6,631 nucleotides of DNA, taken from the NCBI GenBank assembly GCA_016217775.1, contig JACRGG010000019.1, forward strand, positions 1-6,631, in the 5' to 3' direction. The DNA comes from Microcaldota archaeon (GTDB lineage: Archaea; Micrarchaeota; Micrarchaeia; Norongarragalinales; UBA97). A program made the translations under genes and the position numbers. Shown piece by piece: positions 1 to 5,254 of the stretch; the stretch's first letter is position 1; every line of letters begins with the position of its first letter. A model generated the notes under the pieces. The model did no database searches. It worked only from the letters and a program-made list of their open reading frames with translations, and was not told where the DNA came from.

Positions 1-770
1 TCAGTCTCCGTTTTTTCAATCTCGAGCGCCAAGTCGAGCAACGCGATTTTAGCCTTGTCAATCCTGCGCGGCATTCCCGGGTGGACGACTTCCTTGTCTA
101 TGAGCACTCCGTTAATCACCGAAGTGGAGTTGACGTCGCTTCCCTGCTTTTTCTCCAACTTTATGTAATCCTTGTCTATAACGAACTTCCCGTTTCGGCT
201 CTCGGCTACTTGAGTTACCGCCTCGACGACTAGCTTGGCTAGAAACTCTTTCGACCCGCCTACTCCAACAGACTTTGAGCCCATTGCAACCGAAGCGATT
301 TTCTCAAGCGTCTTCTTGTCCGAAACGCTTACTTTCTCGCTCACCTCGCTTAAGACATCGGTCGCCTTAGCCGACGCGAGAGAGTACCCCTTGATTATCG
401 TGGACGCGTGAATGCTTTGGTCCAGCAAATCCCCTGCGCGCTTTAACAACTCGCCTGCAATCACTACCGCGCTAGTCGTCCCGTCGCCGGTCTCCTCGTC
501 TTGAGTCTTGCTAATCTCGACCATCATCTTGCCCGCCGGGTGCTCGACGTTCATTTCCTGTAAAATCGTCGCCCCGTCGTTAGTAATGACTATGTCGCCC
601 ATGTCGCCGACCATCATCTTGTCCATTCCCTTCGGGCCCAAAGTAGATTTCACGGCTTGGGAGACTGCGTACGCTATCGCAATGTTGGTTCTCTGCGCGT
701 CGCGCCCCAAGATTCGGCTCGACCCTTCAGGGAGGATTAGCACTTGTTGTCCGTTCATTTGTCCTTGCAT
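1..770 (-). CDS. Thermosome (group II chaperonin) subunit, N-terminal 256 residues, runs off left edge
   Basis: Subunit of the archaeal cytosolic group II chaperonin (thermosome, ths family), a double-ring ATP-driven folding machine related to eukaryotic CCT. The 256 visible residues are the N-terminal half of a protein usually near 540 aa. They cover the first equatorial segment, the first intermediate segment and the start of the apical domain. Diagnostic motifs are LGPKG at residues 44-48, NDGAT at 64-68 and the nucleotide-binding GDGTT at 95-99. Near the edge, KIALLDLALEIEKTE matches the thermosome apical start. The ATG at 770 is chosen because a GGTGG ribosome binding site lies 7 nt upstream and the family's N-terminus (PEG...GRDAQR) follows at the usual distance. 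The frame is intact throughout what is visible. The C-terminal half, with the second equatorial segment, lies outside the window. Family assignment is very secure; which paralogue it is cannot be told. Confidence 0.97.
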   Translation of the reverse strand, partial: MQGQMNGQQVLILPEGSSRILGRDAQRTNIAIAYAVSQAVKSTLGPKGMDKMMVGDMGDIVITNDGATILQEMNVEHPAGKMMVEISKTQDEETGDGTTSAVVIAGELLKRAGDLLDQSIHASTIIKGYSLASAKATDVLSEVSEKVSVSDKKTLEKIASVAMGSKSVGVGGSKEFLAKLVVEAVTQVAESRNGKFVIDKDYIKLEKKQGSDVNSTSVINGVLIDKEVVHPGMPRRIDKAKIALLDLALEIEKTET

Positions 771-777
771 AATTAAA

Positions 778-784
778 CCACCTT
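778..784 (-). promoter_or_regulatory. Strong Shine-Dalgarno site of the thermosome gene
   Basis: Reading AAGGTGG on the minus strand, 7 nt before the ATG at 770. It matches the archaeal anti-SD (GGTGAT/GGAGG class) and fixes the start codon. It is one of the few convincing ribosome binding sites here; several other genes appear nearly leaderless. Confidence 0.75.
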
Positions 785-852
785 ATTTTCTAAACGCTAA
801 AAAGAATTTTTTTCCCCACGAATTACAAACGCTAGCTAGCCTAAAGCTAATA

Positions 853-860
853 AATATAAA
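853..860 (-). promoter_or_regulatory. TATA box of the thermosome gene
   Basis: Minus-strand TTTATATT inside an AT-rich stretch. Transcription would be expected to start about 26 nt downstream, near 830, giving a leader of about 60 nt that contains the GGTGG site. A perfect 10-bp palindrome GCTAGCTAGC (831-840) lies between TATA box and predicted start, where archaeal repressors commonly bind. A weaker TATA-like TTTTAAAC (910-917) lies further upstream. All inferred from sequence alone. Confidence 0.6.
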
Positions 861-864
861 ACCT

Positions 865-956
865 AAAAAAACGCCCTTCTCTTTGCAGAGGAAGTATATG
901 AAAAAAAGCGTTTAAAACCCTTAGCTTTACCGCCCTCGCGCCCCAAGGCGAAAAAA
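865..956 (-). terminator. Series of T-tracts ending the microprotein transcript
   Basis: Downstream of the 56-aa gene the minus strand carries T6 (951-956), T7 (901-907) and T7 (865-871). The last is preceded by a short hairpin (CTCT/AGAG arms around 879-890). Archaeal RNA polymerase terminates at such T-runs, so these probably insulate the thermosome promoter from the upstream two-gene unit. No gene is visible in this stretch. Confidence 0.45.
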
Positions 957-962
957 GCAAGG

Positions 963-1133
963 TCAGCCTAGCTTAAGCAAGTTGAGTATAACTGCCCCAA
1001 AAGCGCCGGCTAGCAATGCAATGACGAAATTCTGCAGGCTTTGGCTTAGCCTGTCGTGGCGCTCCTTTAAGCTCAAAAAATTAGCTTCCAAAACTGAAAG
1101 TCTTTGTTCAACAACAATATCCCTAGATGACAT
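963..1133 (-). CDS. 56-aa microprotein: coiled coil plus C-terminal membrane helix
   Basis: Start ATG at 1133, stop TGA at 963-965; not recognised as a named family. Residues 1-34 are polar and charged, with leucine spacing typical of a helix or coiled coil (EQRLSVLEANFLSLKERHD). Residues about 36-54 form one uninterrupted hydrophobic segment (FVIALLAGAFGAVILNLL), so a tail-anchored membrane topology is expected. The order of short coiled coil then terminal helix recalls XhlA-type phage holin-accessory proteins and many small tail-anchored proteins, but this is architecture only. It lies 18 nt downstream of a 57-aa membrane microprotein on the same strand and probably shares its transcript. 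A weak GGCGG-like ribosome binding site precedes the ATG. The match between a soluble amphipathic half and a clean membrane helix makes it unlikely to be a chance frame. Confidence 0.65.
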   Translation of the reverse strand: MSSRDIVVEQRLSVLEANFLSLKERHDRLSQSLQNFVIALLAGAFGAVILNLLKLG

Positions 1134-1151
1134 TTTACCGCCACATAATCC

Positions 1152-1325
1152 CTAAACGCGTATTTCAACAAGGCCGTCTTTAAACATACGAAGCAAGAAA
1201 GCCAGGCAAAAAATAAAAGCGGGAATCAACGCGTCTTTGGTAAAAACCCCGATTACAGCCAAGACTAGCCCGAACAAGGCGTACAAGACGATATCCGCTA
1301 AATACAATATTCCCCTAGCTTTCAT
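1152..1325 (-). CDS. 57-aa two-helix membrane microprotein
   Basis: Start ATG at 1325, stop TAG at 1152-1154; family not recognised. After MKAR there are two hydrophobic segments, about residues 6-28 and 33-47, separated by a short polar turn (TKDA). A charged tail (RMFKDGLVEIRV) follows. With a positively charged N-terminus it would be a small helical-hairpin protein in the cytoplasmic membrane. The ATG is supported by a near-consensus TATA box (1359-1367) placed so that the message would have a leader of roughly a dozen nucleotides. It is the first gene of a two-gene unit with the 56-aa coiled-coil/membrane protein, separated by 18 nt. The two may form a small membrane complex, but nothing in the sequence shows what it does. 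Confidence 0.65.
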   Translation of the reverse strand: MKARGILYLADIVLYALFGLVLAVIGVFTKDALIPAFIFCLAFLLRMFKDGLVEIRV

Positions 1326-1358
1326 CCCAAAACCACAATAAAATGTAGCTGATGGGAC

Positions 1359-1367
1359 TATATAAAT
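1359..1367 (-). promoter_or_regulatory. TATA box for the two membrane microproteins
   Basis: Minus strand reads ATTTATATA, containing a perfect TTTATATA, with purines (GAGAA) just upstream where the BRE sits. The predicted start is near 1337, about 12 nt before the ATG at 1325. This is the best-matching TATA box in the window and the main evidence that the small genes are real. Confidence 0.65.
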
Positions 1368-1404
1368 TCTCGGCAGAACTTTTCAAAAACTCGGAGGTAA
1401 ACTA

Positions 1405-1445
1405 ATAGTTGATTAACCAAATTACCCGCGAGGCCTTCAAGCTAT
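1405..1445. repeat. Weak third stem-loop adjoining the metG 3' hairpins
   Basis: ATAGTTGA (1405-1412) can pair with TCAAGCTAT (1437-1445) with one bulged G, around a 24-nt loop. It abuts the strong stem-loop at 1445-1487. Alone it could be chance; it is listed because it extends a run of consecutive inverted repeats. Confidence 0.3.
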
Positions 1446-1487
1446 AGCAGATGACATTGCTTTTTGAGCATTTATTGTCATCTGCTA
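1445..1487. repeat. Perfect 12-bp inverted repeat, stem-loop 1 downstream of metG
   Basis: TAGCAGATGACA (1445-1456) is the exact reverse complement of TGTCATCTGCTA (1476-1487). The loop is 19 nt and contains a small inner TGCT/AGCA pairing (1458-1461 with 1467-1470). It is not followed by a T-tract on the metG strand, so it is not a typical terminator. Confidence 0.85.
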
Positions 1488-1490
1488 GTT

Positions 1491-1531
1491 GTGAAAGACA
1501 ATTATTTTGTTCAAATATTTTTGTCTTTCAC
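1491..1531. repeat. Perfect 11-bp inverted repeat, stem-loop 2 starting in the metG stop codon
   Basis: GTGAAAGACAA (1491-1501) pairs exactly with TTGTCTTTCAC (1521-1531). The loop is again 19 nt and AT-rich. The outer base of the stem is part of the metG stop codon. Three nucleotides separate it from stem-loop 1, and both stems carry GACA/TGTC near the inner end. Together they form a tandem pair of very similar design. Confidence 0.85.
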
Positions 1532-2988
1532 TATATTTTCTTAAACAGCATTACGGGCGCAAGCGGCGTGCCGGGCTTTACGAATAAAGTTCCAGCCAAG
1601 CCCCACGGGGGGTTAACAACTCCAAGCGAATCCAGCGCGGTTTTAGACGCGCTTGGAGTAAAAGGCGCCATTAACAGGCTGACGTTAGCCGCGACGTTAA
1701 CCGCGTAGAAAACAGCGTCCTCCGCGTTCTCGCGCAACTCCCACGGCTTCTTGTCCTGAAAAAACTTGTTGCCCTCGCTCGAAAGCTCCATTATTTTTTC
1801 CAGCGCGTGGTGGAACTCGTTCTTATCGACTAACTCGTCGACTTGAGCCTTAGTCAAAGCGATTTTAGCAACCAATTTTTTTTCCTCCCCTCCCTCGGCC
1901 TTCGGCCCGGGGAGTTTCCCGAACAATTTCTGCCCAAAACTCGTCGAGCGGTAGAACAAGTTGCTCCAATTCGCGACTAGCTCGGTGTTGAGGCGGTTCT
2001 TCAATTCCTTCTCGCTGAAATCGCCGTCCTCGCCAAACGGAATCTCGCGGAAAACAAAGTACTTTATCGCGTCAACCCCGTACTTTCCCGCCAAGTAATT
2101 CGGGTCAATCGCGTTTCCCAAGCTCTTGCTCATCTTCTGGCCGTTCACTGTGAAAAAACCGTGGGCTAGAATGCTTTTAGGCAACTCAATTGCGGCCGAC
2201 AATAGCATTCCAATCCAAGTAATGCAGTGAAAGCGCGCGATGTCCTTGCCCACCACGTGCGCGTCCGCGGGCCAAAACTCTTTTGGCTGCAGGTAGTTAA
2301 TCAAAGCGTCGAACCAAACCCAGATTACTTGCTTCTCGTCGATAGGCAAGGGTATTCCCCACCCGTTTGCGGGGCGCGAGATTGAAGTGTCGTCAAGGCC
2401 TTCCTTAATGAAGTTAATTATCTCGCGGCGGCGCGACGCTGGCTGGATGAACAACGGGTTTTTCTCTATGTGCTCGAGGATTTGTTCTTGGTACTTGGAG
2501 AGCTTAAAAAAATAATTTTGCTCCTTGAGCGCCTTGGGGGGCTTTAAGTGCAGGGCGCAGTTGCCGTCCTCCAAATCGCTTTCGCGCACGAACGCCTCGC
2601 ACCCCTCGCAGTACAAGCCTTCGTAGACTCCTTTGTAAATATCGCCTTTTTTGTAGACTTTGTCGAAAAAATCTCGGACGACGCTCTTGTGCCTCTCTTG
2701 CGTAGTGCGGATGAAATCGTCGTTGGAGTACTCGAGTTTCCTCCAGGTTGAAACCCACTTTTCAGCCATTTCGTCGGCGTACTCCTGCACGCTTTCAACA
2801 CCCGCTTTTTTCGCGGCCGCAATCGTCTTCACGCTGTTCTCATCCAAGCCCGTCAGAAAGAAAGTCTTTTTTCCACGCAGGCGATTAAGCCGCGCCAGCC
2901 CGTCGCAGATAGTCAGCGGGTAAACGTGGCCCACGCTAGGCACGTCGTTAATGTAGAAAATCGGCGTAGTGACGTAAAACGATTCCAT
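1531..2988 (-). CDS. metG: Methionyl-tRNA synthetase, bacterial type, stand-alone
   Basis: Class Ia aminoacyl-tRNA synthetase that activates methionine with ATP and charges tRNA-Met in the cytoplasm. The 485-aa protein begins with FYVTTPIFYIND and a HIGH-box variant SVGH (18-21). A zinc knuckle C127-x2-C130...C144-x2-H147 lies in the connective peptide, followed by the methionine-pocket region WFDALINY (225-232) and KMSKS (285-289). An alpha-helical anticodon-binding domain covers about 330-485. It ends there, with no C-terminal EMAP/Trbp111-like tRNA-binding domain. The N-terminus, single C-x2-C/C-x2-H knuckle and overall length resemble bacterial (Thermus/Bacillus-like) enzymes rather than typical archaeal ones, suggesting past transfer. 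The HIGH box has Ser where the first His is usual. The ATG at 2988 lies about 31 nt from a TTTAAA element, so the message is probably nearly leaderless. Monocistronic; its stop overlaps a stem-loop. Confidence 0.97.
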   Translation of the reverse strand: MESFYVTTPIFYINDVPSVGHVYPLTICDGLARLNRLRGKKTFFLTGLDENSVKTIAAAKKAGVESVQEYADEMAEKWVSTWRKLEYSNDDFIRTTQERHKSVVRDFFDKVYKKGDIYKGVYEGLYCEGCEAFVRESDLEDGNCALHLKPPKALKEQNYFFKLSKYQEQILEHIEKNPLFIQPASRRREIINFIKEGLDDTSISRPANGWGIPLPIDEKQVIWVWFDALINYLQPKEFWPADAHVVGKDIARFHCITWIGMLLSAAIELPKSILAHGFFTVNGQKMSKSLGNAIDPNYLAGKYGVDAIKYFVFREIPFGEDGDFSEKELKNRLNTELVANWSNLFYRSTSFGQKLFGKLPGPKAEGGEEKKLVAKIALTKAQVDELVDKNEFHHALEKIMELSSEGNKFFQDKKPWELRENAEDAVFYAVNVAANVSLLMAPFTPSASKTALDSLGVVNPPWGLAGTLFVKPGTPLAPVMLFKKI

Positions 2989-3006
2989 AACCCAAGTAGC
3001 TTGAAC

Positions 3007-3024
3007 AAACCGCGGTTTAAAGAG
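3007..3024 (-). promoter_or_regulatory. metG core promoter with overlapping 12-bp palindrome
   Basis: Minus-strand CTTTAAAC-type TATA element at about 3015-3023, some 31 nt before the ATG at 2988, giving a very short or absent leader. The perfect palindrome AAACCGCGGTTT (3007-3018) overlaps its downstream side. This is a possible operator, or a chance GC-rich palindrome. Confidence 0.45.
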
Positions 3025-3073
3025 CTTTTGAAAAAACTGGTTTTATTCCAGAAAGAATTAATTCCTTGCTTTC

Positions 3074-3101
3074 AAAAAAAGATTTTACTTCCAAAAAAAA
3101 A
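3074..3101 (-). terminator. T-tract terminators of the 125-aa/Yip1-like operon
   Basis: Directly behind the stop codon of the membrane protein gene the minus strand carries T9 (3093-3101), then T7 (3074-3080), with a shorter T6 near 3031-3036. Serial T-runs without a strong hairpin are typical archaeal intrinsic terminators. They separate this unit from the metG promoter. Confidence 0.6.
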
Positions 3102-3103
3102 TA

Positions 3104-3787
3104 TTACTTAATCAAGTTAGCCGGCACCGGGAGGGGCATTGAGCCGGAGTAGTAATAGTAAGCGGCGGATAGTCCGACTGCGAACAGGATTATGGTTAGC
3201 AATACTGCAATCCCGCTTTTCGCAAACCCGAGTTTTTGCACGCCGGAAAGCGCGCGGATGCTCAAGTAAATAAAGTACAAAATCACGAGCGCGTAAGCGC
3301 CGATGAATGCCTGCGCGGAGACGAATGCAAGCGCGGCGTAAGCAAGTATTTTAGCCAACGACGCGGCGGCGCCCACTAACAGCATTGACTTTAGAAGAGC
3401 GGTAAACCCTGCTTTGCCGCCGAAGCCTTTTCCAACCAAGTCAAGCACGAAGGCGAACAGCGTGGCTAAAACCGCGTAAATAATTAATGGAATTAATAAT
3501 AGCCCGGCGAAAAACCCTATTGCGCCCTCGTTAGAGTCCGCGAAGCTGCACCCCGAGTTTGGCCCCGGCGCAATGGCGTGCGCGAAGCAATTAGCGGTTT
3601 GGTACTCGAGTGGAAGCTGGAGCTTGTTTGAATCGAACATCCTCGTGGTCGTCAATCCGTTCACCACGATTGTTTGAATCAAAATGAACGAGAAGAACAC
3701 TAGGAAGAGTATTTTCAGCGAGCGCTTGGAAACAAGGGCGGCTAAATCGGCCGGGTTTAAGAAAAGTGATTTAATCAAGCCGGCCAT
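3104..3787 (-). CDS. Five-helix membrane protein, Yip1-like
   Basis: Predicted integral membrane protein of 227 aa. Hydrophobic segments lie at about 25-42, 89-117, 131-156, 159-180 and 191-213. The arrangement resembles the Yip1 family: cytosolic N-terminal stretch, five helices, a GKGFGGKAGF-type basic loop before the third helix, and a YLSIRALSGVQ-like loop before the last. Prokaryotic members have no established function. Between helices 1 and 2 is a loop of about 45 residues, likely extracytoplasmic, with Cys67 and Cys80 in a Pro/Gly-rich stretch, possibly a disulfide. The protein ends in a short polar tail after SGSMPLP. The ATG at 3787 lies 11 nt behind the stop of the 125-aa gene, so the two are co-transcribed; GTGAG just upstream is a weak ribosome binding site. 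The membrane prediction is strong; the Yip1 assignment is moderate. Confidence 0.8.
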   Translation of the reverse strand: MAGLIKSLFLNPADLAALVSKRSLKILFLVFFSFILIQTIVVNGLTTTRMFDSNKLQLPLEYQTANCFAHAIAPGPNSGCSFADSNEGAIGFFAGLLLIPLIIYAVLATLFAFVLDLVGKGFGGKAGFTALLKSMLLVGAAASLAKILAYAALAFVSAQAFIGAYALVILYFIYLSIRALSGVQKLGFAKSGIAVLLTIILFAVGLSAAYYYYSGSMPLPVPANLIK

Positions 3788-3798
3788 TTTCTCACTGC

Positions 3799-4176
3799 TT
3801 AAACGTAGTCGTGGTGCTTCGGGGTGTAAAAGCGGTCCTTCTTGTTCGCCTTTCTCTTCTCGATTACGCCCTTTGACTCGGTGATGCTCTCGGCGAAAAC
3901 ATCGAAGTTGTCCATAATCAGCTTGACTTGGGGGGCTGGAACGCCTCGGTTCGCGGACGCGACGCTTTTAGAAAGCTTGCTTCGCGGGCCTTGCTTGGAT
4001 AAGACCTCCGCAAGCTTGTTGCCCGCCTTCTTCCTCGCGGTAGCAATTATCTTCTTCACCCGCTTGCGCCCCTCGTCCAACTCGCTGCTTGGAATGGACG
4101 TCTCGCGGTTTTTAAGATAACGCTCTTCCCTGACTACAAAACCCAAAATAAGGTCGAAAGTCTTCTTGTCTAACAT
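3799..4176 (-). CDS. Hypothetical basic 125-aa protein, first gene of a two-gene operon
   Basis: No family recognised. The 125-aa product is Lys/Arg-rich and mostly helical in appearance, with no signal peptide or membrane segment. An N-terminal helix (TFDLILGFVVREERYL, 6-21) precedes a basic helix (GRKRVKKIIATARKKAG, 36-52). A Pro/Gly turn (RGVPAP, 77-82) and a further amphipathic helix follow. The tail is strongly basic and ends in an aromatic/His cluster (RFYTPKHHDYV). The character could suit nucleic-acid or acidic-partner binding, but nothing specific shows it. Start choice: an in-frame GTG at 4194 would add six residues, but the TATA element at 4203-4210 predicts initiation near 4179, so the ATG at 4176 read from a nearly leaderless message fits better. 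It is followed after 11 nt by the Yip1-like membrane protein gene. Confidence 0.8.
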   Translation of the reverse strand: MLDKKTFDLILGFVVREERYLKNRETSIPSSELDEGRKRVKKIIATARKKAGNKLAEVLSKQGPRSKLSKSVASANRGVPAPQVKLIMDNFDVFAESITESKGVIEKRKANKKDRFYTPKHHDYV

Positions 4177-4202
4177 AGGAAGACTATTAGGCACAAGGTC
4201 GA

Positions 4203-4210
4203 ATATAAGG
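4203..4210 (-). promoter_or_regulatory. TATA box of the 125-aa/Yip1-like operon
   Basis: Minus-strand CTTATATT type element (around 4203-4209). Its centre is about 29 nt from the ATG at 4176, implying a transcript start within a few bases of the start codon. Confidence 0.5.
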
Positions 4211-4242
4211 ATTTACATACCGCAGGCAACGGCCAACAAACG

Positions 4243-4250
4243 CTTTTTAT
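4243..4250 (+). promoter_or_regulatory. TATA box of the YvcK-like gene
   Basis: CTTTTTAT, centred about 27 nt before the ATG at 4274, predicts transcription starting at or next to the start codon. Together with the divergent element at 4203-4210 it makes a compact divergent promoter region of about 97 bp between start codons. Confidence 0.5.
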
Positions 4251-4273
4251 CTTACTAAAACGTGGTTGTTAGT

Positions 4274-5209
4274 ATGAAGAAAATAGTTGCAATAGGCGGG
4301 GGAACCGGGCTTTACGCGCTGTTAAGCGGGCTAAAGGAATACCAAGTTGAGCTGACCGCGATAGTTTCCACAATGGACTCGGGCGGCTCGTCCGGAGTAT
4401 TGCGAACAGAACTAGGCATCCTCCCCCCAGGGGACATCAGGAATTGCCTGATTGCGTTAAGCTCGGACACAAAAGGAATGTACGAATTATTCAGCCACCG
4501 ATTCACTAAAGGAGGGCTTGCAAACCACTCGGTTGGAAACCTGCTCATCGCGGCCTTAACCGAGTTGAACGACGGGAATTTCTTTAAGGCAATCCAGGAA
4601 GCGGAAAAAATATTGTCAGTTAAGGGCCGCGTGCTTCCAGTAACGCTGCAAAAGCACGATTTGTGCGCGCGGCTGGAAAACGGCCGCGTGCTAGTCGGCG
4701 AGAAGAAGCTCGACGGGAAGATAGCGGGGGCGAAAATCAGGCAAGTGTTCCTCAAGCCCAAGGCAAGCATAGTCCTGCCTCAAGCGCTTGACGCGATAAA
4801 AAAAGCCGACGTAATAATCCTTGGCCCCGGCAGCTTGTACGGCTCGGTGATAGTAAACCTCCTCGTCGACGACTTGCCTAAAGTGATTAGAAAATCGCGG
4901 GCGAAAAAAATTTACGTGTGCAACGCGATGACCGAAGGCGGGCAGACTTACGGATTCACTGCCGCCGACCACGTGGCGCAAGTCGAGAAGTACTTGGGGA
5001 AAAACTCGCTTGACGCCGTCATCGCAAACTCGAAGAAGCCGTCGAAAAAGGCGATTGGCAAGTACCTAAAAGAACACGCGCAATTCGTGGAGCCAAACAT
5101 CCGCTCGACTAAAAAACTCAAGGCGGTTAAAGGCAACTTCATTACGTCAAGCGAGCTAGTGCGCTACGATTCGAAGAAGCTCGCGAAGGCGATTATCGCA
5201 AACTGCTGA
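4274..5209 (+). CDS. yvcK: YvcK/GlmR-like protein of the CofD superfamily
   Basis: A 311-aa Rossmann-like protein of the CofD/YvcK superfamily. Motifs in order are the GGGTG nucleotide loop (8-12), DSGGSSG (35-41), LPPGDIRNCL (50-59), HSVGNLL (85-91), GPGSLYGS (184-191), a CNAMTEGGQTYGF segment (216-228) and ADHV (231-234). This set is that of YvcK (GlmR), which in bacteria binds UDP-GlcNAc and controls carbon flow into cell-envelope precursors. It does not fit CofD, which makes coenzyme F420. The D-S-G-G form replaces the DDGG of classical YvcK. What it regulates in an archaeon is unknown; a link to UDP-sugars for glycosylation is inference. Start: a GTG at 4262 would add four residues, but the TATA position and the GTGGTT ribosome-binding-like sequence before the ATG at 4274 favour the ATG. 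Monocistronic; convergent with the TVP38-like gene. Confidence 0.93.
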   Translation: MKKIVAIGGGTGLYALLSGLKEYQVELTAIVSTMDSGGSSGVLRTELGILPPGDIRNCLIALSSDTKGMYELFSHRFTKGGLANHSVGNLLIAALTELNDGNFFKAIQEAEKILSVKGRVLPVTLQKHDLCARLENGRVLVGEKKLDGKIAGAKIRQVFLKPKASIVLPQALDAIKKADVIILGPGSLYGSVIVNLLVDDLPKVIRKSRAKKIYVCNAMTEGGQTYGFTAADHVAQVEKYLGKNSLDAVIANSKKPSKKAIGKYLKEHAQFVEPNIRSTKKLKAVKGNFITSSELVRYDSKKLAKAIIANC

Positions 5210-5213
5210 ATTG

Positions 5214-5254
5214 CGCCCTGCGGGCGATGCTTGGAGAAAAAAAAACTATTTTTT
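5214..5254. terminator. Shared terminator between convergent YvcK-like and TVP38-like genes
   Basis: A small GC hairpin, CGCCC (5214-5218) with GGGCG (5222-5226), follows the plus-strand stop and is followed by T6 at 5249-5254. On the minus strand, T9 (complement of 5237-5245) follows the TVP38-like stop directly. The 36-nt gap thus serves both genes. Confidence 0.6.

Noticed and set aside
508..915. Plus-strand 135-codon open frame
   Set aside because: It is antisense to the thermosome N-terminus, which has clear family motifs, and it continues into the thermosome promoter.
1409..1447. 12-codon TTG-started frame behind GGAGGT, upstream of the metG-side stem-loops, as a leader peptide
   Set aside because: It would be a leader only for a rightward transcript, and no rightward gene follows. 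The frame is very short.
1405..1531. CRISPR array
   Set aside because: The repeats are inverted, not direct, and there are only two or three units with no spacers of uniform origin.
1451..1708. Plus-strand 85-codon open frame beginning inside stem-loop 1
   Set aside because: It starts in the inverted-repeat region and runs antisense through the metG 3' end, with no ribosome binding site and no recognisable protein pattern. It is open only because it shadows metG.
3055..3064. GAATTAATTC palindrome
   Set aside because: It is an AT-rich 10-bp palindrome between T-tract terminators with no promoter relation. It is expected by chance in such composition.
4274..5209. CofD (2-phospho-L-lactate transferase of F420 synthesis)
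   Set aside because: The motifs LPPGDIRNCL, HSVGNLL and GPGSLYGS are those of the YvcK branch, and no other F420 gene is in view.
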